The translations under genes and the position numbers were made by a program. Below are positions 29,711-43,135 of a stretch of 64,000 nt of DNA, piece after piece. Numbering within the stretch: the first letter of the stretch is position 1; each line of letters opens with the position of its first letter. The stretch is from Brienomyrus brachyistius (taxonomy: Eukaryota > Chordata > Actinopteri > Osteoglossiformes > Mormyridae). Where the stretch lies: assembly GCF_023856365.1 (NCBI RefSeq), contig NC_064542.1, positions 6,689,363-6,753,362 of the forward strand, given 5' to 3'. The notes below the pieces were generated by a model. The model did not search any database and was not told where the DNA came from. It was given only the letters and a program-made list of their open reading frames with translations.

Positions 29711-32700
29711 GGAAAATGTACAGATACCCATTTGAGCGCGTGGTAGACATGCATCTGAACAAGGTAAAGTGTGACTCGCTACCAAACCCAGTGCTGTAAA
29801 TGTCCACATGTGCAGCTACTCCAGGTAGTTTTAAAACATCGGAATGCAAATGTGAAATAAAATAAAATAAAATGCATTCCGCTTACTGATGGGTACTTCT
29901 ATTACATTTTTAAAAACACCTTAGTTTGCAACTTTAAAGAAAAGTTAAATGAGTTGTATAAAAATGTCGATATAGATTAAATGTTTTAAGGCCAACAGAA
30001 TATAATGAAATGACAAAAACAATCCAGGTCAGTTTATTCTGGTTAATTTTTAGATTTGTGCGCATTTTACACACTCATATGTACTAATGGTGGAACAGTT
30101 TAGTAGTGTCTGTACTGTACTGTACTGTACTTTACTGTGTACTGTGACGGGGTTATTTTTAAGACGAGCTGTCCGATGTTAAAGGCTTCGCCGCATAGGC
30201 GCGTCTGTCCTGCCGCACACGGACGCTCACCTCCGGCTCTCCGATAGCGGGACCGGGACCAGCGCGGAGTGGCCTGCCGGGTTATGCTGGGCACCTCACC
30301 CGATCAGCCCGTACTTTGTGCTTATTCATCCCTGCATTTGTATGCAATCGCCAGCATGGCTGATCCTCCAGTCCCTTCCCTGCAAAAATAACGTTAGATA
30401 CAGCTTTTCAGATGGACACTTTACTGTCAGTAATTTTGCTAGAAACATTGGAAAAGATGCCCCCATCGCCCATGCGGCACATTAAGCATGCCTCCAGGCA
30501 GGGACAGAGTCACCCGCTGAATACGCTTCATAAACGTTAGCGATCCAGGCAGGTCACGCTAAATAACAATACAACCAACAGTCATAATTTACGGAATATA
30601 ACTGGGGACATAGATGCGTTATTAAAATAAAACATCTTAACGTTGTATTTCATCGTGTTTTCTTCTCCAAAACTTGAACATTGCTAATGGACTAATAGGT
30701 AATTACCGTATGTATAAGGAGTGAGTCTTTATTGCCCCCACGACCCTCCCCTGGATGAATGGTTATTAGACGAACGGATGGCTGGCTATTTATTTTCATA
30801 AAAAACAAACGTTAATTCAATATTTGCGGATAGTGCATGTGATGAGATTCCAAAACCCTCTAGGCCTTTAAGGGGGTGTTTAACTGGTATTTAAACAGTT
30901 GGTTGACGATCATTATCGTCTCCCCCAGCCATGTCCCTCTGTTGTGGTCTCTCAGGGTACAACATTCCTAGCTGTCTTTTATATCCTCGTTGATCTATGG
31001 GTTTTTTTTCTTATTTTCTGCTTGTAAAAGGTAACATTTGTTTAAAATGAGTAGGTACCTAATTAGTCTGCAGCTTTTGTATAGGCTTTGCATCTGAGTT
31101 TGCATGCGTGGTATTTTAAAATGTAATGTGACTCTGCCATAGGAGTCAGGTTGGACATGAAGCCTGAAGGTACCTGCCTTCAGAAGTGCGTAGGGCTTCT
31201 GCGTCAGCAAAAGAGTCAGGTGTATATCAGTAAAGAGGCCCTCGATTGTGGTGTCTCCTCGCCACAATCACAGGATGGGGGGAAACAGCATGTTTATTTA
31301 ACAGCGAATGCAGCGTCCAAGATTGCCGTTAAACTGAGATGTTTGAGCACGACTGCAAGCAGTGCAACAGTCTGCCTGATCAGGGTTTGAGTGCATGAGA
31401 TGCTAATCGGTACTCAGTATGCATCACCTGGCACCTGCCCGCGCATGTCAGACAAAGAACCTCCCACAGAGAAACATAATCCCTTGCGAGACCAACACGG
31501 CTACGTTTACAGAATCAATGGCTACGCTTGTTTTGTCCTGTTCGTTTAAAGTTAGACATCCCTTGTTAATTGCTTGATATCTGGCCTTAGACGCAGCTTC
31601 AAAATCAGAGATGGCTTTTCTTACACGCCCCACCCGGCGCCCAGGAATGAATTATTCATCCACGTTTTTTTGCTGTAGACAGATACTTTAAGACATCCAT
31701 TTAAATTTTTAAGAACGCACTAAACTTTCATCTCAGAAAGCCGTCCATAGGATGTGCGTGTTAGAAGCCCAAAGTGAGTCTCGCCGTGATTCATGTGTGT
31801 TTTCCCTGTGAACGCGGCCGCCCGTCTGCGACGCAGTACCCGACACCTCTCGAGGAGGATGTGAGAGGCATCAAGACGGTGGAGGAGAAAAGAGGTACCT
31901 GTCGCCTTTGTGCCAAAACGTACATCAAAGACAAAACACCGCCTTTGTGTAGTATGGACGTCGTAGCGCATGTTTCCAGCTAGAGGGAGCTAGAGAGAGT
32001 AGGTACATATAATCAGTGTAGCGTTTATAGTGAATGTACAAAAACAAACTATGAAATAACAGCTGATGTATTTACCATATAGGCCGGGGTTTCTCAACCC
32101 AGTCCTGGGGTCCCTCAGAATGTCCACATTTTCGTTCCCTCTTGGCTCCGAGCCTGAACATGGTGTTCCATGTTTTTGGTTGCTTGGTTGATTGGTTCAA
32201 GTGCGCTGGGATGGAGCAAAATTGTGCACCGTTTCGAGGACCCCAAAGAAAAAACACTGATACCGATGATTAACGTCTTTATATAGCAGTGTGTACTGTT
32301 CGGAACTCCAGGAGTCAAGCTACAAAATAGAGAAGTCCTTTAAATGCATTGCACTGGCTTTTTCCCTTTCAGATCATGTGTCCGGGGTTGTTTACAGAAA
32401 GAGGATAGCGGTCTGCAACAACGTACTCCCCAGCATCCTCAGAAAGGTCTCCGCTCACCAACTCCACGTACCGTAGATACACTTTCCTGAAAACATCATT
32501 GTCAGACGGACACCGCCTTTCATAATTTTAGAAGCTCACATTCTGCAGTATAGAAATATGGTTTAGCCGCAGAATAGGGCTACTTGTTTGTAAAGATCAC
32601 CGAAGGCAGCAGAGAGCACAACGCCATAGTGTTCTGTAGATAGACCTGTGTTAAGGTGCCTAGTGATCTGGAACTATGCGCATCCCGCGGCTTTCAAAGA

Positions 32701-35700
32701 TTAGGTACCCTGGTGTCCGTGGTAACAGTCGCCCAGCATCTTGTTGAGACTTTGGCAGTTTGGCCACTGGAGGACATCGTCTTGTAGATGCAGTCTTCTC
32801 ACGCCAGTGTGGCGGCCGCACCGATTGCAGGCGACTCCTCACCCCCCTGGTGTCCGCTTGACCTGCAGGTGACGGTGATGAACGTCGATGACGTCTTTCT
32901 GGAAGAGGAGTCCTGGCTGGACCTGAAGCAGAAGACCATGAACATCAAGAGCCGCTGCCTGACCTGGACTCAGTTTGCGACCTTGCAGGAGGTGTCCGTT
33001 TTCAAGGAGAGCCCAGCAAACCCCAACTGGTGCGTCTGCCGTAGCACTGGTGCTCATCTCCACATTTTCATGTACTTGTTTGGGTCGTTACGGTAAAAAA
33101 AAAGAAAGAAAAGAAATTCTCTGTGATATTGTGCATGTGTTCCCTGGATCGTTCATGCACAGTGGTATAATCAGCTTTATTTATGGATTTATGTATTTTT
33201 GCTCCTCTGGGCTTTGAACTTCATTAATCGTAATGAATTTATTTTGACATTTTGTGCCGTTCTCGATCCATTTCACGCTGGTGGGATTTGGCATTTTAAA
33301 GAGAAATGCGTAAGGAGTCTTTAGCCCTCTTCTGAAATGTCAGAGGTGTCTAATAGCAGCGGATCCTGTGGGAAACGAAACATTGTAATGTATGGCTCTT
33401 GCACGGCATGTTGTCACATAACATTTCACTCGTGAAAACTAGTCGTAAGTAGTAGGCAGTGATGATGTTTGGCTGTCTGCATTGTTGGAGACGTACGCGA
33501 TCTGCTGTATTTCACTGGATCGTCTCCGTTTGCCTTCCTGTCAGTCTGGGATTATAGGCACAGGTAGAAGCTGTTCAGGCTTTACATTCTGCTCACCCTG
33601 CTTTCCCCACTTGTACGGCGCTCGACGCGTCTTGGGCAGGGAAGGAGTCAGATTCGATGCTCCGGTTTTTGTTGCTGTCCGATGAAAACTGCGCATGTCA
33701 CGATCGTCAAAAACGGAACTTTTTCCACTAGGTGGAACATGCCCATTCTGTCTTTTGATGGCATTTGAAATGTGAATATCTCAGTTTCAGTGAAATGTCC
33801 CGGGCTGTAAATCCAGTGCGGCTGCAGGAGGGCAGCGGCTTCGCGGTCGAGTTACACACCTGAAAATAATGCGGCCTCACGTCAGCCCGCCTCAGCCCTG
33901 AGCTGTGATTCGGACCTTCCCCGTCTCTCCCGTAGTGCGTCGGGCTAAGCTGGCCATGGGAGGGCGGAGCTGGAGGAGGACCGTGTGTCGCGTTTGACGG
34001 TAGCAGCAGTGAGTGTGACGCCCGGTCAGGATGGTGGGAACCCTGAGGATGCTGCACCGGCAGCCAAACGCCCTCGCAGTGAATCCGAGGTGCCGATCTC
34101 CCATGCGCAGTCGCTTTAATCACCGTGTTTCTATCCGTAGGGCCGGAATTCCTAAACAGTGCCGACCACTGTCTGTGGCTTCTGCGCACTCTGAAGCTTG
34201 ACAACTGTTGGCTGTTGAGTAGGGGAGGGGGTGGGGGGCAGGAGCTTGTTTTAAAGTCTTTTACCTTCAGTGGTCTGATGATAGTGTTGCAGACATGAAC
34301 CATCCTCACCATTTTCCCTCCAAATGTGTCCTCATATCACCGGTATAGTACGGTGGCCCATGGGGACCAAACCAAGACGAACACAAGACTGTGTTTCTCA
34401 TCCCCTTTATTTAGACCTGTTGGTTCCTCCAGAAAAGAGACATTCTTTAGTATAGGCTTTAATCTGACTATTATGAAATAGTATGATGTAATTAAAATCT
34501 AAAAAAAAAATTAAGCTGCTGTGGAGATAGTGGTTTTGAAACAGGCAACGTCATGACGTGGAGTTCCATTGTCTGAGGTAACCTTAGGTGGCCTGCGCAC
34601 CGAGAAGTCACTTTTGAGCATTGTGGTCGCTGTCATTGATGTAGGTCCGTCTCTGACCAGCCTGAGTTGGAGTCAACCACCACCAGCTAACGTTAGCCAT
34701 CCCGCTCCAAGATATCGGGTGCAACAGGCGACTAGGACAGGTCTGGAGCGGCATGCAAACTGAATGGTGCTATTTGTTGATGTGGGGCTATTGCTCACTG
34801 ATGGCTGGAGAACAAGCCTGCACGCCCAGCACTTTGTAGATTCTATGCCAGCATGTCCTAATGCAGAATTTTTGTAGGGATGTGGGGACCCCGGCCTTTA
34901 TGCCTTTCACCACAACTCCGTCTTGTGGGCTTGTGAAGTATCATAACCAGTAGATGATGATCTGTTTCTATGTGTGTAGGATCTGAATTCCTCTTATGGG
35001 TTTGCCACCATTGACGACATCCTTTCGGTAGGTCCTGTACCTGGAGTGAGAACGCCGAAGTTGACCACTCTCTGTATTCACGTTGTCTTTTACTGCTACT
35101 GGAATCTTGATAACTGGCTTGAAACCAGGATGCACGTCTTGGTCAGGTTTTATTGAGTAGGTGACTGGGAGTGTACCCAGCCGTTCAACAAAGGGGGATG
35201 GACATCATCATCCTAAATTGCTGGTTGGCATTCATTGCCACCTGATAGACCCCTATCGATTGTCATCAAGGGCGTTGGTTTGGATTCAACACTAGTAGGG
35301 ACAAAATCAGCTCCACCCCCCAATCTCCCACAAAATTGGGAGAGGCGTGTCCCTACCGTCTGGACCCAAATCTACATCCTTGAGTGTAAGCAGCCCAGTC
35401 GGTAAGGGTAAGGCTAACCAAGGCTTCACAAGTGAAGGGCATGAACCTGATGAGTGGCAAGAGAGCGGGATCTGACCTAATGTCTGGATTTCTTCTCCGC
35501 CATAGGCTGCGAGCTTCATGTATTCCGATGCGTTTTGTTCCCTTGTGTTTCTCACTTCTCTGGAATAACATCGGCACCAGTAGCTGCTTTACGCTCAACT
35601 GGCTTCTTATTGATGCGCACTGTATAGAACAGGGGTCCCCAATTATTTTTTCCAGAGGACTGAATTCTATCACCAACACAAAGCCAAGGGCCACTGCACC

Positions 35701-38700
35701 AGATATTGTTCTGTTATGCCAATTGAAGCTGTTTTATTTGCAGATAAAATTTGCTGAGGAGGGTGGGGGGGATAAAATTTGCCAAGTACGGAACACGTTA
35801 CGTGCGACTCTCACGGGCCATCTATTGGCTAATCCTGGTGTAGATTAATTCACATGCCTACTATGGGGATCTGCAGCATTTTTTAAGAGTGATTGAACTT
35901 GCTTGCTGGCTCGTTTACCTTTTCACTTCATGCTTGCCACCACAATTGTTGCAACTGACAATAAACTGTGATGTTTTGCGGTCAGCCGTTTGTTTCAGTG
36001 ACACGTTTTCATAACATGCTGCATGTTGTCTACGTTGGTGTTTTGCTGAGCTGCTGCAAGATCTGTAAATGCATTAAACTGGCATATTACACTGTTTCGG
36101 CCAGTGTTATGCAGTAGGAATTTTCTCACATTCCATCATTTACAGCACAGCATACTAGTTTGTCTCTGAACTCACGAGTGCCACATCTGCATGCCTTTGC
36201 TTTGTTTCTTAAATCACTCACATAGGCTTCTATTTTTCACCAGTTTTTTGGTTGTTTGTTGAATTTATGGCATTCTGCAGTATAGTTTTTTTGTAGGTTG
36301 CATAGTTTGCAGAATTCTCATTTTTAAACATTCTGGGTTCTCTCTCAATTCGGCCTGTACGATGATGCATCTTCAATCTACTTCTCCTGCGAACACAGCA
36401 GTTGCATTCACGAATGCACATCCGCGCTCCATAGCTTCAGAGCCGGCTGCTTCGGTGTGATCATGGATTCTGACGCAAGCGTTGTTACCGGAGGGTGCGG
36501 CCGCTATAAATATATCATATTCTTTCTCAAACACACGCCGCTTCTCACTGATATTTCCATCAGACACTAATGGATCGCGTTTACAAAACCTTCCTCCTGT
36601 ACCCTTTCATCCATCCATCCATTTTCCAAACCGCTTATCTTATTGGGTCGCGGGGGGGGTCCGGAGCCTATCCCAGAAGCAATGGGCACGAGGCAGGGAA
36701 CAACCCAGGATGGGGGGCCAGCCCATCGCTGGGCACACTCACATACCATTCACACTCACATGCACTCCTACGGGCAATTTAGTAACTCCAATTAGCTTCA
36801 GCATGTTTTTGGACTGTGGGGGGAAACCGGAGTACCCGGAGGAAACCCCACGACGACATGGGGAGGACATGCAAACTCCACACATGTGACCCAGGCGGAG
36901 ACTTGAACCCAGGTCCCAGTGGTGTGAGGCAACAGTGCTAACCACTGCACCACCATGCCGCCCCCGTATCCTTTCATTATTGAGAAATCAACAAAACTAG
37001 AACCCTTGGCTGCGCTGACTGGGAAGAGTCATTCTTAGTGTGGTAGCCTTTGCCAAACTTGTCTCTCTTCCTTTACTCAATCACCAGTGTAGTGAATCAA
37101 ATCTTCTGACACCCTGATGAATGTTAGACAAGAGGCTGCGATTTGTTTTAAAGTCTCTTACTGTCATTAGTTCATTGAAGTTATTACATAAAACTACCTT
37201 CCCAGTCATAACTGTACACATGCACACTAATAATGCATGAGCATTATGGTAGCCTGCTGGTACCAGATCATGATGAACACAACGTGCTGTTCTACAAAAA
37301 CAATATCTCTTTATTCAGTCATGGTTAGTTTCAGCTTTTTTTCTTCTTTCAGATGCTTTTGCTCCTTCTTTGACACGTTACTTGCTTGCCGTGCAGGACG
37401 GAGTTCTTCCAGAAAGGCAGTGTTACCGTGACGGGGGTGGGACGACTCAACAGGCTGTTTGAGCTCTTTGCTCAGTCCTTCTTCAGCAAAGGAGTACAGA
37501 AGGTAAGACGTGACCTGGAGCTCGTGTCCGTCTGGGTGAATCGGGCCTGCCGGGTTTCTGAGAAGACGTGGTCCGGCCAAGATCGTGGGACAGCACAGTG
37601 CTGACCTTCTGAAAGCAGGAGTACAGGTTATGATGACACTGTGATGATAGTGACACACTCCCTTGACGTATTTACAGAGTCCCTAATGGAATTAGATCAG
37701 CCTGAAAGCCTTCCAGAACATTCACGTCAAGTTTGACAAATGGCTTCATTACACAGGATTGCCTGGGAGCCTCCAGGAGACCACGAATCTCACTGCTATG
37801 TTAGTGTCAGCGCAAACTCCCAACACAATCAAGGAATCAGCCAGCACACAGCAAGCTAGATGTTAAGGCAACTTTTCTTGATAAAGCTGTAGTGTTTACC
37901 TATGACCATGTTAATTACTGGCCAGACTGGTAAGTTTGCCACACAGAATCCATTCATTAGTCCTGTATTATAGTGCCTAATTCCACATCGGTATGAAAAC
38001 AGAGTAACAATGTCCAAATTATTACTGTAGTGTAAGATGTGTTTCCCAGTCTTAGACGCCATAAACGTTCAGCTGTCCTGAGAGGGATTTGGGAAAGCCA
38101 CTGTTTATATACACGGATTTGGGGCTAAGGTTCAAACGTACCTCCTGGTTATTGGTCTGAGACGCTTTTTGCAGGTAACTCCGCAGCACCCATCCCAGCG
38201 AATGATTGTCGGTGACTTACTGAGACGTCTTTCTATTGGTTAATGCCAATTTAGCCCACTTTCCATCCATTCAGGATGTTCTTTGCATTTTTTTTAACTC
38301 AAAACACAGAGTATACATACAGGTTCTTATTTAACAGACACTTTGAGGAGCAGAGTCAGCCAGTCCTGGGGGTGATTTGGGGTTAAGGGCCTGATGGTGA
38401 CATCACTTCGATCGCCCTGGGAACCGGCGAATGTCCAATCACTGGCACAGCATCCTAACCCACTGAGCCGTATCACCCACCATTTTAAAACGGTCAGACG
38501 GGTCGTACTGAGTAACAGGGGTGTCACTCTCATGATCATTTTCCCTTCGGCGTACAGGAGACACCCGATTGGTTCACAATGAGGCTTGTAACATTTCCAT
38601 CTTTTTAAAATAAGACAAATTTGAAGCCGTAGTCTTCTATTGATCCGTGTGCTGCAGTAATGCAGCATTAAATGCCTGGTCGCATTCAGTGGACGTCTTA

Positions 38701-41321
38701 TCGGAGTTTGATTAAAATGACTTGCGAGCACTCAAATCGCACAGGGACGCTGATGACTGAATGCGACTATAAGAGGAAGGATGCTAGGTAAACCACACCA
38801 CAGTCCTCAGAAAACACAGCATCTCGTTTCGTTTTGAGACTGGAGTTGGCTTGAGGCAGCAATTAACCCAGAATAATCGGTAAATTTCTTCCCTTTGTTT
38901 CGTAACTGGGAACCTGAGTGTGTGCTTAAGCCCAGAGTGGGGCAGCTGGAGACTGACTTATTTTCCAGGAATTTCATGTTTTGTGGGTTTGGGGTGGAAG
39001 GTGTGGTGGTTGGGGGTAATAGACAGACAGGCCGGAGGTTGAGGGTAATAGACAGACAGGCCGGAGGTTGAGGGTAATAGACAGACAGGCCGGAGGTTGA
39101 GGGTAATAGACAGACAGGCCGGAGGTTGGGGGTAATAGACAGACAGGCCGGAGGTTGGGGGTAATAGACAGACAGGCTGGAACAAACACAGGTGTCGCTG
39201 GAATAGAGCAGGAGCTTCTCAGGAGAAGCAACATGATGACAAGGTGCAGCTAGAATTGCTATGAATCACCGCAGTGGCCCGATTCTCCCCTAATCCCAGA
39301 CCATCTCTTCATCTTTCATTTTGCTGTTGAAATATTGCAGTTTGTGAAATAAACTGTAAGAATAGAGCTTTCTTCAGGATTATCCATCTTACGTAAAGGC
39401 CAAAGGGGATCTTGGCATACGTGAAATCACAGTTAAAGCCTTGCCTGAGCATTGCTAAGAGCTCAGCTGCATCAAACACCAGCATGCTAAGTCTGTATTT
39501 AGGGCTTGAACATGCTGGAGAGTTCCGGAAATGCACTGGAATCAGGTTTTTAGCTTATAATATGAGGGTCATGTGCCCTTCTGCAAGTGATGGAACTGCA
39601 CTTTCAAAAGCATGTTAAATGTAAGTCAACCTGAAGCATGTGTGGCAGCAGTGAAGTTTTGCCGGACCTGCCTGGCTAGTCTGGCCCCTTCTGTGGTTGC
39701 CATGGCTATTCTCGGGTGTGGCGGGGGGCTCTGGGAAGGCCGTGGAAATCGCCATTGACAGAGTTGGCTCTGCACCAGATGAAATATGATTTTCCATAAC
39801 GTGTCTGAATTAGCGTTGCATTGCTGGTCACGCTCGGATGGCTCACGCCAGAATTATTGAAAGAGAAGCTCACCATGGATTCTTCTAACTGCCCCGCTTG
39901 TAGGGGAATCACCCTCGGCATTAAAGAAGCCTCCCGCAGAGCTCAGCTGATTCTTGGTGGGTTTGCCGAGACTGAGTGATGTTTCTGTGCTGCATCCTGA
40001 ACATCAGTGTACCTGAGCTCCAAGGTCAAGAAGCTCGATGTCCAAAGTATTGACAGCATCCCTTTAACCAAAGAGTTAAAGCTCTTGAGTCTGTTTCTGT
40101 TTTGTCCGTTTTACTTATTTATTGTTCATAAATAGAATCAGGAGCCAACAAGGTATATAAATGAAACAAGCTTGGATCTGTCTAATTAACTGGATTCTTT
40201 GAACAGGGATTTTGGGTTAGATGAAATGAACTAAACGTTCACTGGCAACGCAGCGTCTGACAGCGGGTTTGTGTCAAGCCTGAACGCTGTGTGATGACAT
40301 TTGGGTCTCCCTGACAGTAACATAGGCCAGAATAACTTCCTCTATCAGCCTACAAGGTGAACCTAAAGGATTCTTCATTACTGCCCCAACTGAATGGTTC
40401 TCTGTGTAACGATGAGGCGAAAATATCAGACTGTGAATGAGTTGCATCCGGCCATTTAATGACTTAATTTAAAGTGTTAAAATTCCTTACTTTTTCTGTG
40501 AAATGTGAAGAAACAGGAACTAGCTCTCAAAAAGCAGTGATACATCATCCAGCTCCTTCCGTCTGTCTATCAGAATGAGCTGGCAGTGTCTCGCCAGACA
40601 GAAAATTCAATCAGATCAGCCTGGGTTGGTGTCTGTCTCTCTACTCTGTAGATGGTGTCTTGGATTCAATGGACAGTCTGCAGTAAATTGTGTCTCCAAC
40701 TTTTTTTTTTTTTTTTAGCTATTTGCTAAGTTTCATAGTGCTCAGGTGATGGATGAGTCCATTACAGGCTCGTTGTCTGGACGACGGCAGCGAATTTGTT
40801 TCTTCATGCACCTGTTTGCTGTGCTGAGACACGGTGCTCCCAGGCATGCAGTCACGTGTGTCTTGTGAATTAACATAAAAACTAATAAAATGTATAATTA
40901 TGGTAAAAGAATGCAAAGCACTGATTTTAGCTGAAGGTTAGAAGCGCAAACCACAGAGTGGGGGCAGACAGCTAGTAATGATGTCATCATCTTCATGTCC
41001 ACATAAGTGGGAAGGTATTAAACATCCTGCACATGTCATAGATTAATGTTCATTCTTCGAGTTTCCTTTGTTCATTGTCATGTGCTCAGTCCTTTGCTAG
41101 TCTGTGAATGTGATTGGTCACATGACATGTAGCCATGAGGCGGACCTGCTGTAAAACATTAGATTAAAAACCTCCCAGCTTCCCGGGAGGTTTTGAAACC
41201 CAGTGGTTTTTGAGTGGTGCTTCAGTAACCCTGTTCTCTCCTGTGTTCCTTTCTAAAACCCAAGAGCGTTCACATCATGGAAACCATCCTGGAGCAGAAA
41301 TTTGGGCGTCCATATTCCTGA
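29689..41321 (+). CDS. prelid2: PRELI domain-containing protein 2
   Basis: This is a member of the PRELI/MSF1 family. Relatives PRELID1 and PRELID3 carry phospholipids across the mitochondrial intermembrane space together with TRIAP1; PRELID2 itself is little studied. Six exons with matching phases: 29689-29763, 31837-31894, 32373-32446, 32869-33029, 37397-37502, 41265-41321, total 531 bases, 176 residues (human 189). The PRELI domain fills the protein: MYRYPFERVV near the N terminus, GVVYRKRIAVCNNVLPSILRK, LEEESWLDLKQ, CLTWTQFATLQE, the ESPANPNW|TEFFQKG junction and GVGRLNRLFELFAQSFFSKG. The start is fixed by homology and the exon 1 donor AAG|GTAAAG. The last exon has only 18 codons and ends FGRPYS. 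The protein lacks a classical signal peptide, as in the family. Intron 4 (4.4 kb) and intron 5 (3.8 kb) hold repeats. Confidence 0.95.
29764..31836 (+). other. prelid2 intron 1
   Basis: This 2-kb intron holds a short (TGTAC)n microsatellite at 30112-30131 and a CpG-rich patch at about 30170-30300. No coding exon or named element is seen. Confidence 0.6.
32088..32263. mobile_element. Old hAT-like MITE remnant
   Basis: The start 'ggtttctcaacccagtcctggggtcc' and the end 'ggaccccaaagaaaaaacactg' are loosely complementary and resemble the ends of the intact MITE at 25663-25778 (cccagtccggtcctt). It lies in prelid2 intron 2. Target duplication is not visible. Confidence 0.45.
35629..35700. mobile_element. 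Possible hAT element end
   Basis: 'acaggggtccccaattattttttccagagg' resembles the CAGGGGTCCCCAA end of hAT transposons. The other end was not found. A minus-strand open frame at 36567-36373 could be a decayed internal part, but I do not recognise its protein. Confidence 0.3.
36599..36977 (-). mobile_element. Full-length tRNA-derived SINE with target duplication
   Basis: The element at 36611-36965 is read on the minus strand. The head has GGTGGTGCAGTGGTTAGCAC (A-box-like) and GGTTCAAGTCTCC (B-box-like, 36897-36909). The body includes 'ctaaattgcccgtaggagtg' and the 3' end is a (GGAT)n tail. Flanks GTACCCTTTCAT (36599-36610) and GTATCCTTTCAT (36966-36977) form a 12-bp target duplication with one mismatch. 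It is transcribed by polymerase III and moved by a partner LINE, by analogy with other SINEs. It lies in prelid2 intron 4. Confidence 0.85.
38325..38482. repeat. Fish dispersed repeat fragment
   Basis: 'ggggttaagggcctgatggtgacatcac' followed by 'cactggcacagcatcctaacccactgagccgtatcac' resembles a common teleost tRNA-like repeat. Ends are unclear. It lies in prelid2 intron 5. Confidence 0.4.
39008..39180. repeat. 29-bp minisatellite, about 6 copies
   Basis: The unit GGCCGGAGGTTGAGGGTAAT plus AGACAGACA repeats every 29 bases (ccggaggtt at 39032, 39061 and on), in prelid2 intron 5. Confidence 0.9.
40699..40718. repeat. Poly(T) run
   Basis: About 18 Ts in prelid2 intron 5; no attached element is recognised. 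Confidence 0.7.
41167..41194. other. Perfect 10-bp hairpin upstream of the last prelid2 exon
   Basis: AAAACCTCCC (41167-41176) and GGGAGGTTTT (41185-41194) are exact complements separated by 8 bases. It lies 70 bases before the exon 6 acceptor, so it could fold in the pre-mRNA near the branch-point region. A role is only a guess. Confidence 0.5.
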
Positions 41322-41592
41322 GATGCTGCCATTTGTGAGCCAACGTCTCCCGTTCCACGAAGAGGGTCTCTTAAGAAGAATCGCCTGTTCAGTTTTTAAA
41401 CGATGCTGACGTACGATGTCACTGATCTCGAGTTGGGGAATTTTTTACCACAAGCCGTGTGTCTGATGAATATGCAGCCATTTTCTCACAGACGCAGCTG
41501 CTCTGCCTTTATGGACGTTAATGTTTTCCAGGTGTGTTTGGTGTGTTTTCTGCAGTCACACGTTTGCTAGCACCTTTCGCTAATCTTATCCA

Positions 41593-41598
41593 AATAAA
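41593..41598 (+). promoter_or_regulatory. prelid2 poly(A) signal
   Basis: AATAAA lies 272 bases after the prelid2 stop, the first canonical signal in the 3' UTR. Further downstream signals could exist. Confidence 0.65.
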
Positions 41599-41619
41599 AA
41601 CGTGTACATATACATATTT

Positions 41620-43100
41620 ACACATTTAAAAGTTATACTAGTTTCACTAGTATTCCCTATAACTGTTAATCTGCTAAAGAAATTGAAATGAACCGATGGC
41701 CACTGTGTCACAGTCCGAGGTTCCCATAGTCCCACGGGACATAGAAGGTGAATTCAACACTGGTGTTCAAGTTAAAATAATGAAGAAATGCAGCTGTTTG
41801 TTCAATGAATAACTGAAGATTCTCAACCAGATTTATGGGAAGCCTTCAGAGTTAAATCAGCGACATATTCTAGTGCACTTAGAAACGGCAACAACCGAAA
41901 TTTTAAAGTCACTTCAGTCTAATCTTGATGCCTTTCATCAAACCTTTGTTTTTTACCTTGACCAAACAATCATTTATTGTACAATAATGTTCAAAATATT
42001 GAAATGAGGAATTTCATTTGCCAAATTACTGTGTATATAACTACTGGGTATTAAACGACCATGTTGTACTTGTAATTTAGAATGAGACCTTAGCACTCAT
42101 GTGCAATGTGATTCTTTTTATTGGTTTTATATGTGAAATACTGAGATGTTTTCAACTGAAAAGGTGTTTTCGTTTCCTGTCAGATTCTCTCTGGTGTTCA
42201 GAACACAGTGTTGACCTGAATGTATAACCAATCACACGATTATATATATTTTATGTTGGATCGGATAGACATTGTTTACCAGAGCAGAGGCTCATGACCG
42301 GGGGAGGGACCCTGAGCTGAGGCGCTCATTTTACTCCGCGTTGGTGACCAGTGCTGCCTCCCAGTTACTGGTTATTGCTCATGCACATCCCTCCGGTTAC
42401 AGGGTAGCTCTCACACTAATCCTGCCTTTTACTGGTTAGCTCTCACATGCATCCTGGTGGTCACTGGATATCTCACACACATCCTGCCAGTCGGCTTCCG
42501 CTGGCGGTGTTTCCACATGACGCCACATGACGTTTGACGTGAACGGCCAGCGCCGTTCCTCTTCAGCTGTGAGCCGAGCCATGGTCCTAACAAAGGGGAG
42601 CCTGGGCGTCCTTCTGCCGGGGAGGTGTGGCCTCCTTCCTGTAGCGTGATGTCACATGGGGACACCGGTCCCATGGTCATTGCGAGACTCATGCTGAACG
42701 TAGGCGAGGTTGATGGTGATCAGGGATGACAGCACAGTCTGTAACCTTCCACGGGGGATTTTATATGTCTTCGTGTCTGTCACTTATTATCAAACTGCAG
42801 CCTAGGGGGAGTGAGGAAGTCGTGTGCAACAGCTATGCTATTGCTGTTTGTTTACCACTGTTTGGGACGATTCATCAGCCCACTTTTTAAAGGCTCACGT
42901 GCAAGCTGGGCAGCTTTATTAACCATTACGATTTGCTAGCAGCATTATACGGTCTGACGCTTGACACGAGGAGGGTGAAGAGGATACCTCACCAAACCCG
43001 GGCTGTAGCCACCAAGGCTTCTGGGTGCCGAAATGGTGCGACCATCGTTTGGCTGCCGGATGGATGGCTGCCCGGTGCTCAGACCTCAGGCTTTGCTCTC

Positions 43101-43135
<35 letters not shown>

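Noticed and set aside
36373..36567. Minus-strand open frame of 64 codons
   Set aside because: No protein family recognised and no splice context; at most a piece of an old transposon.
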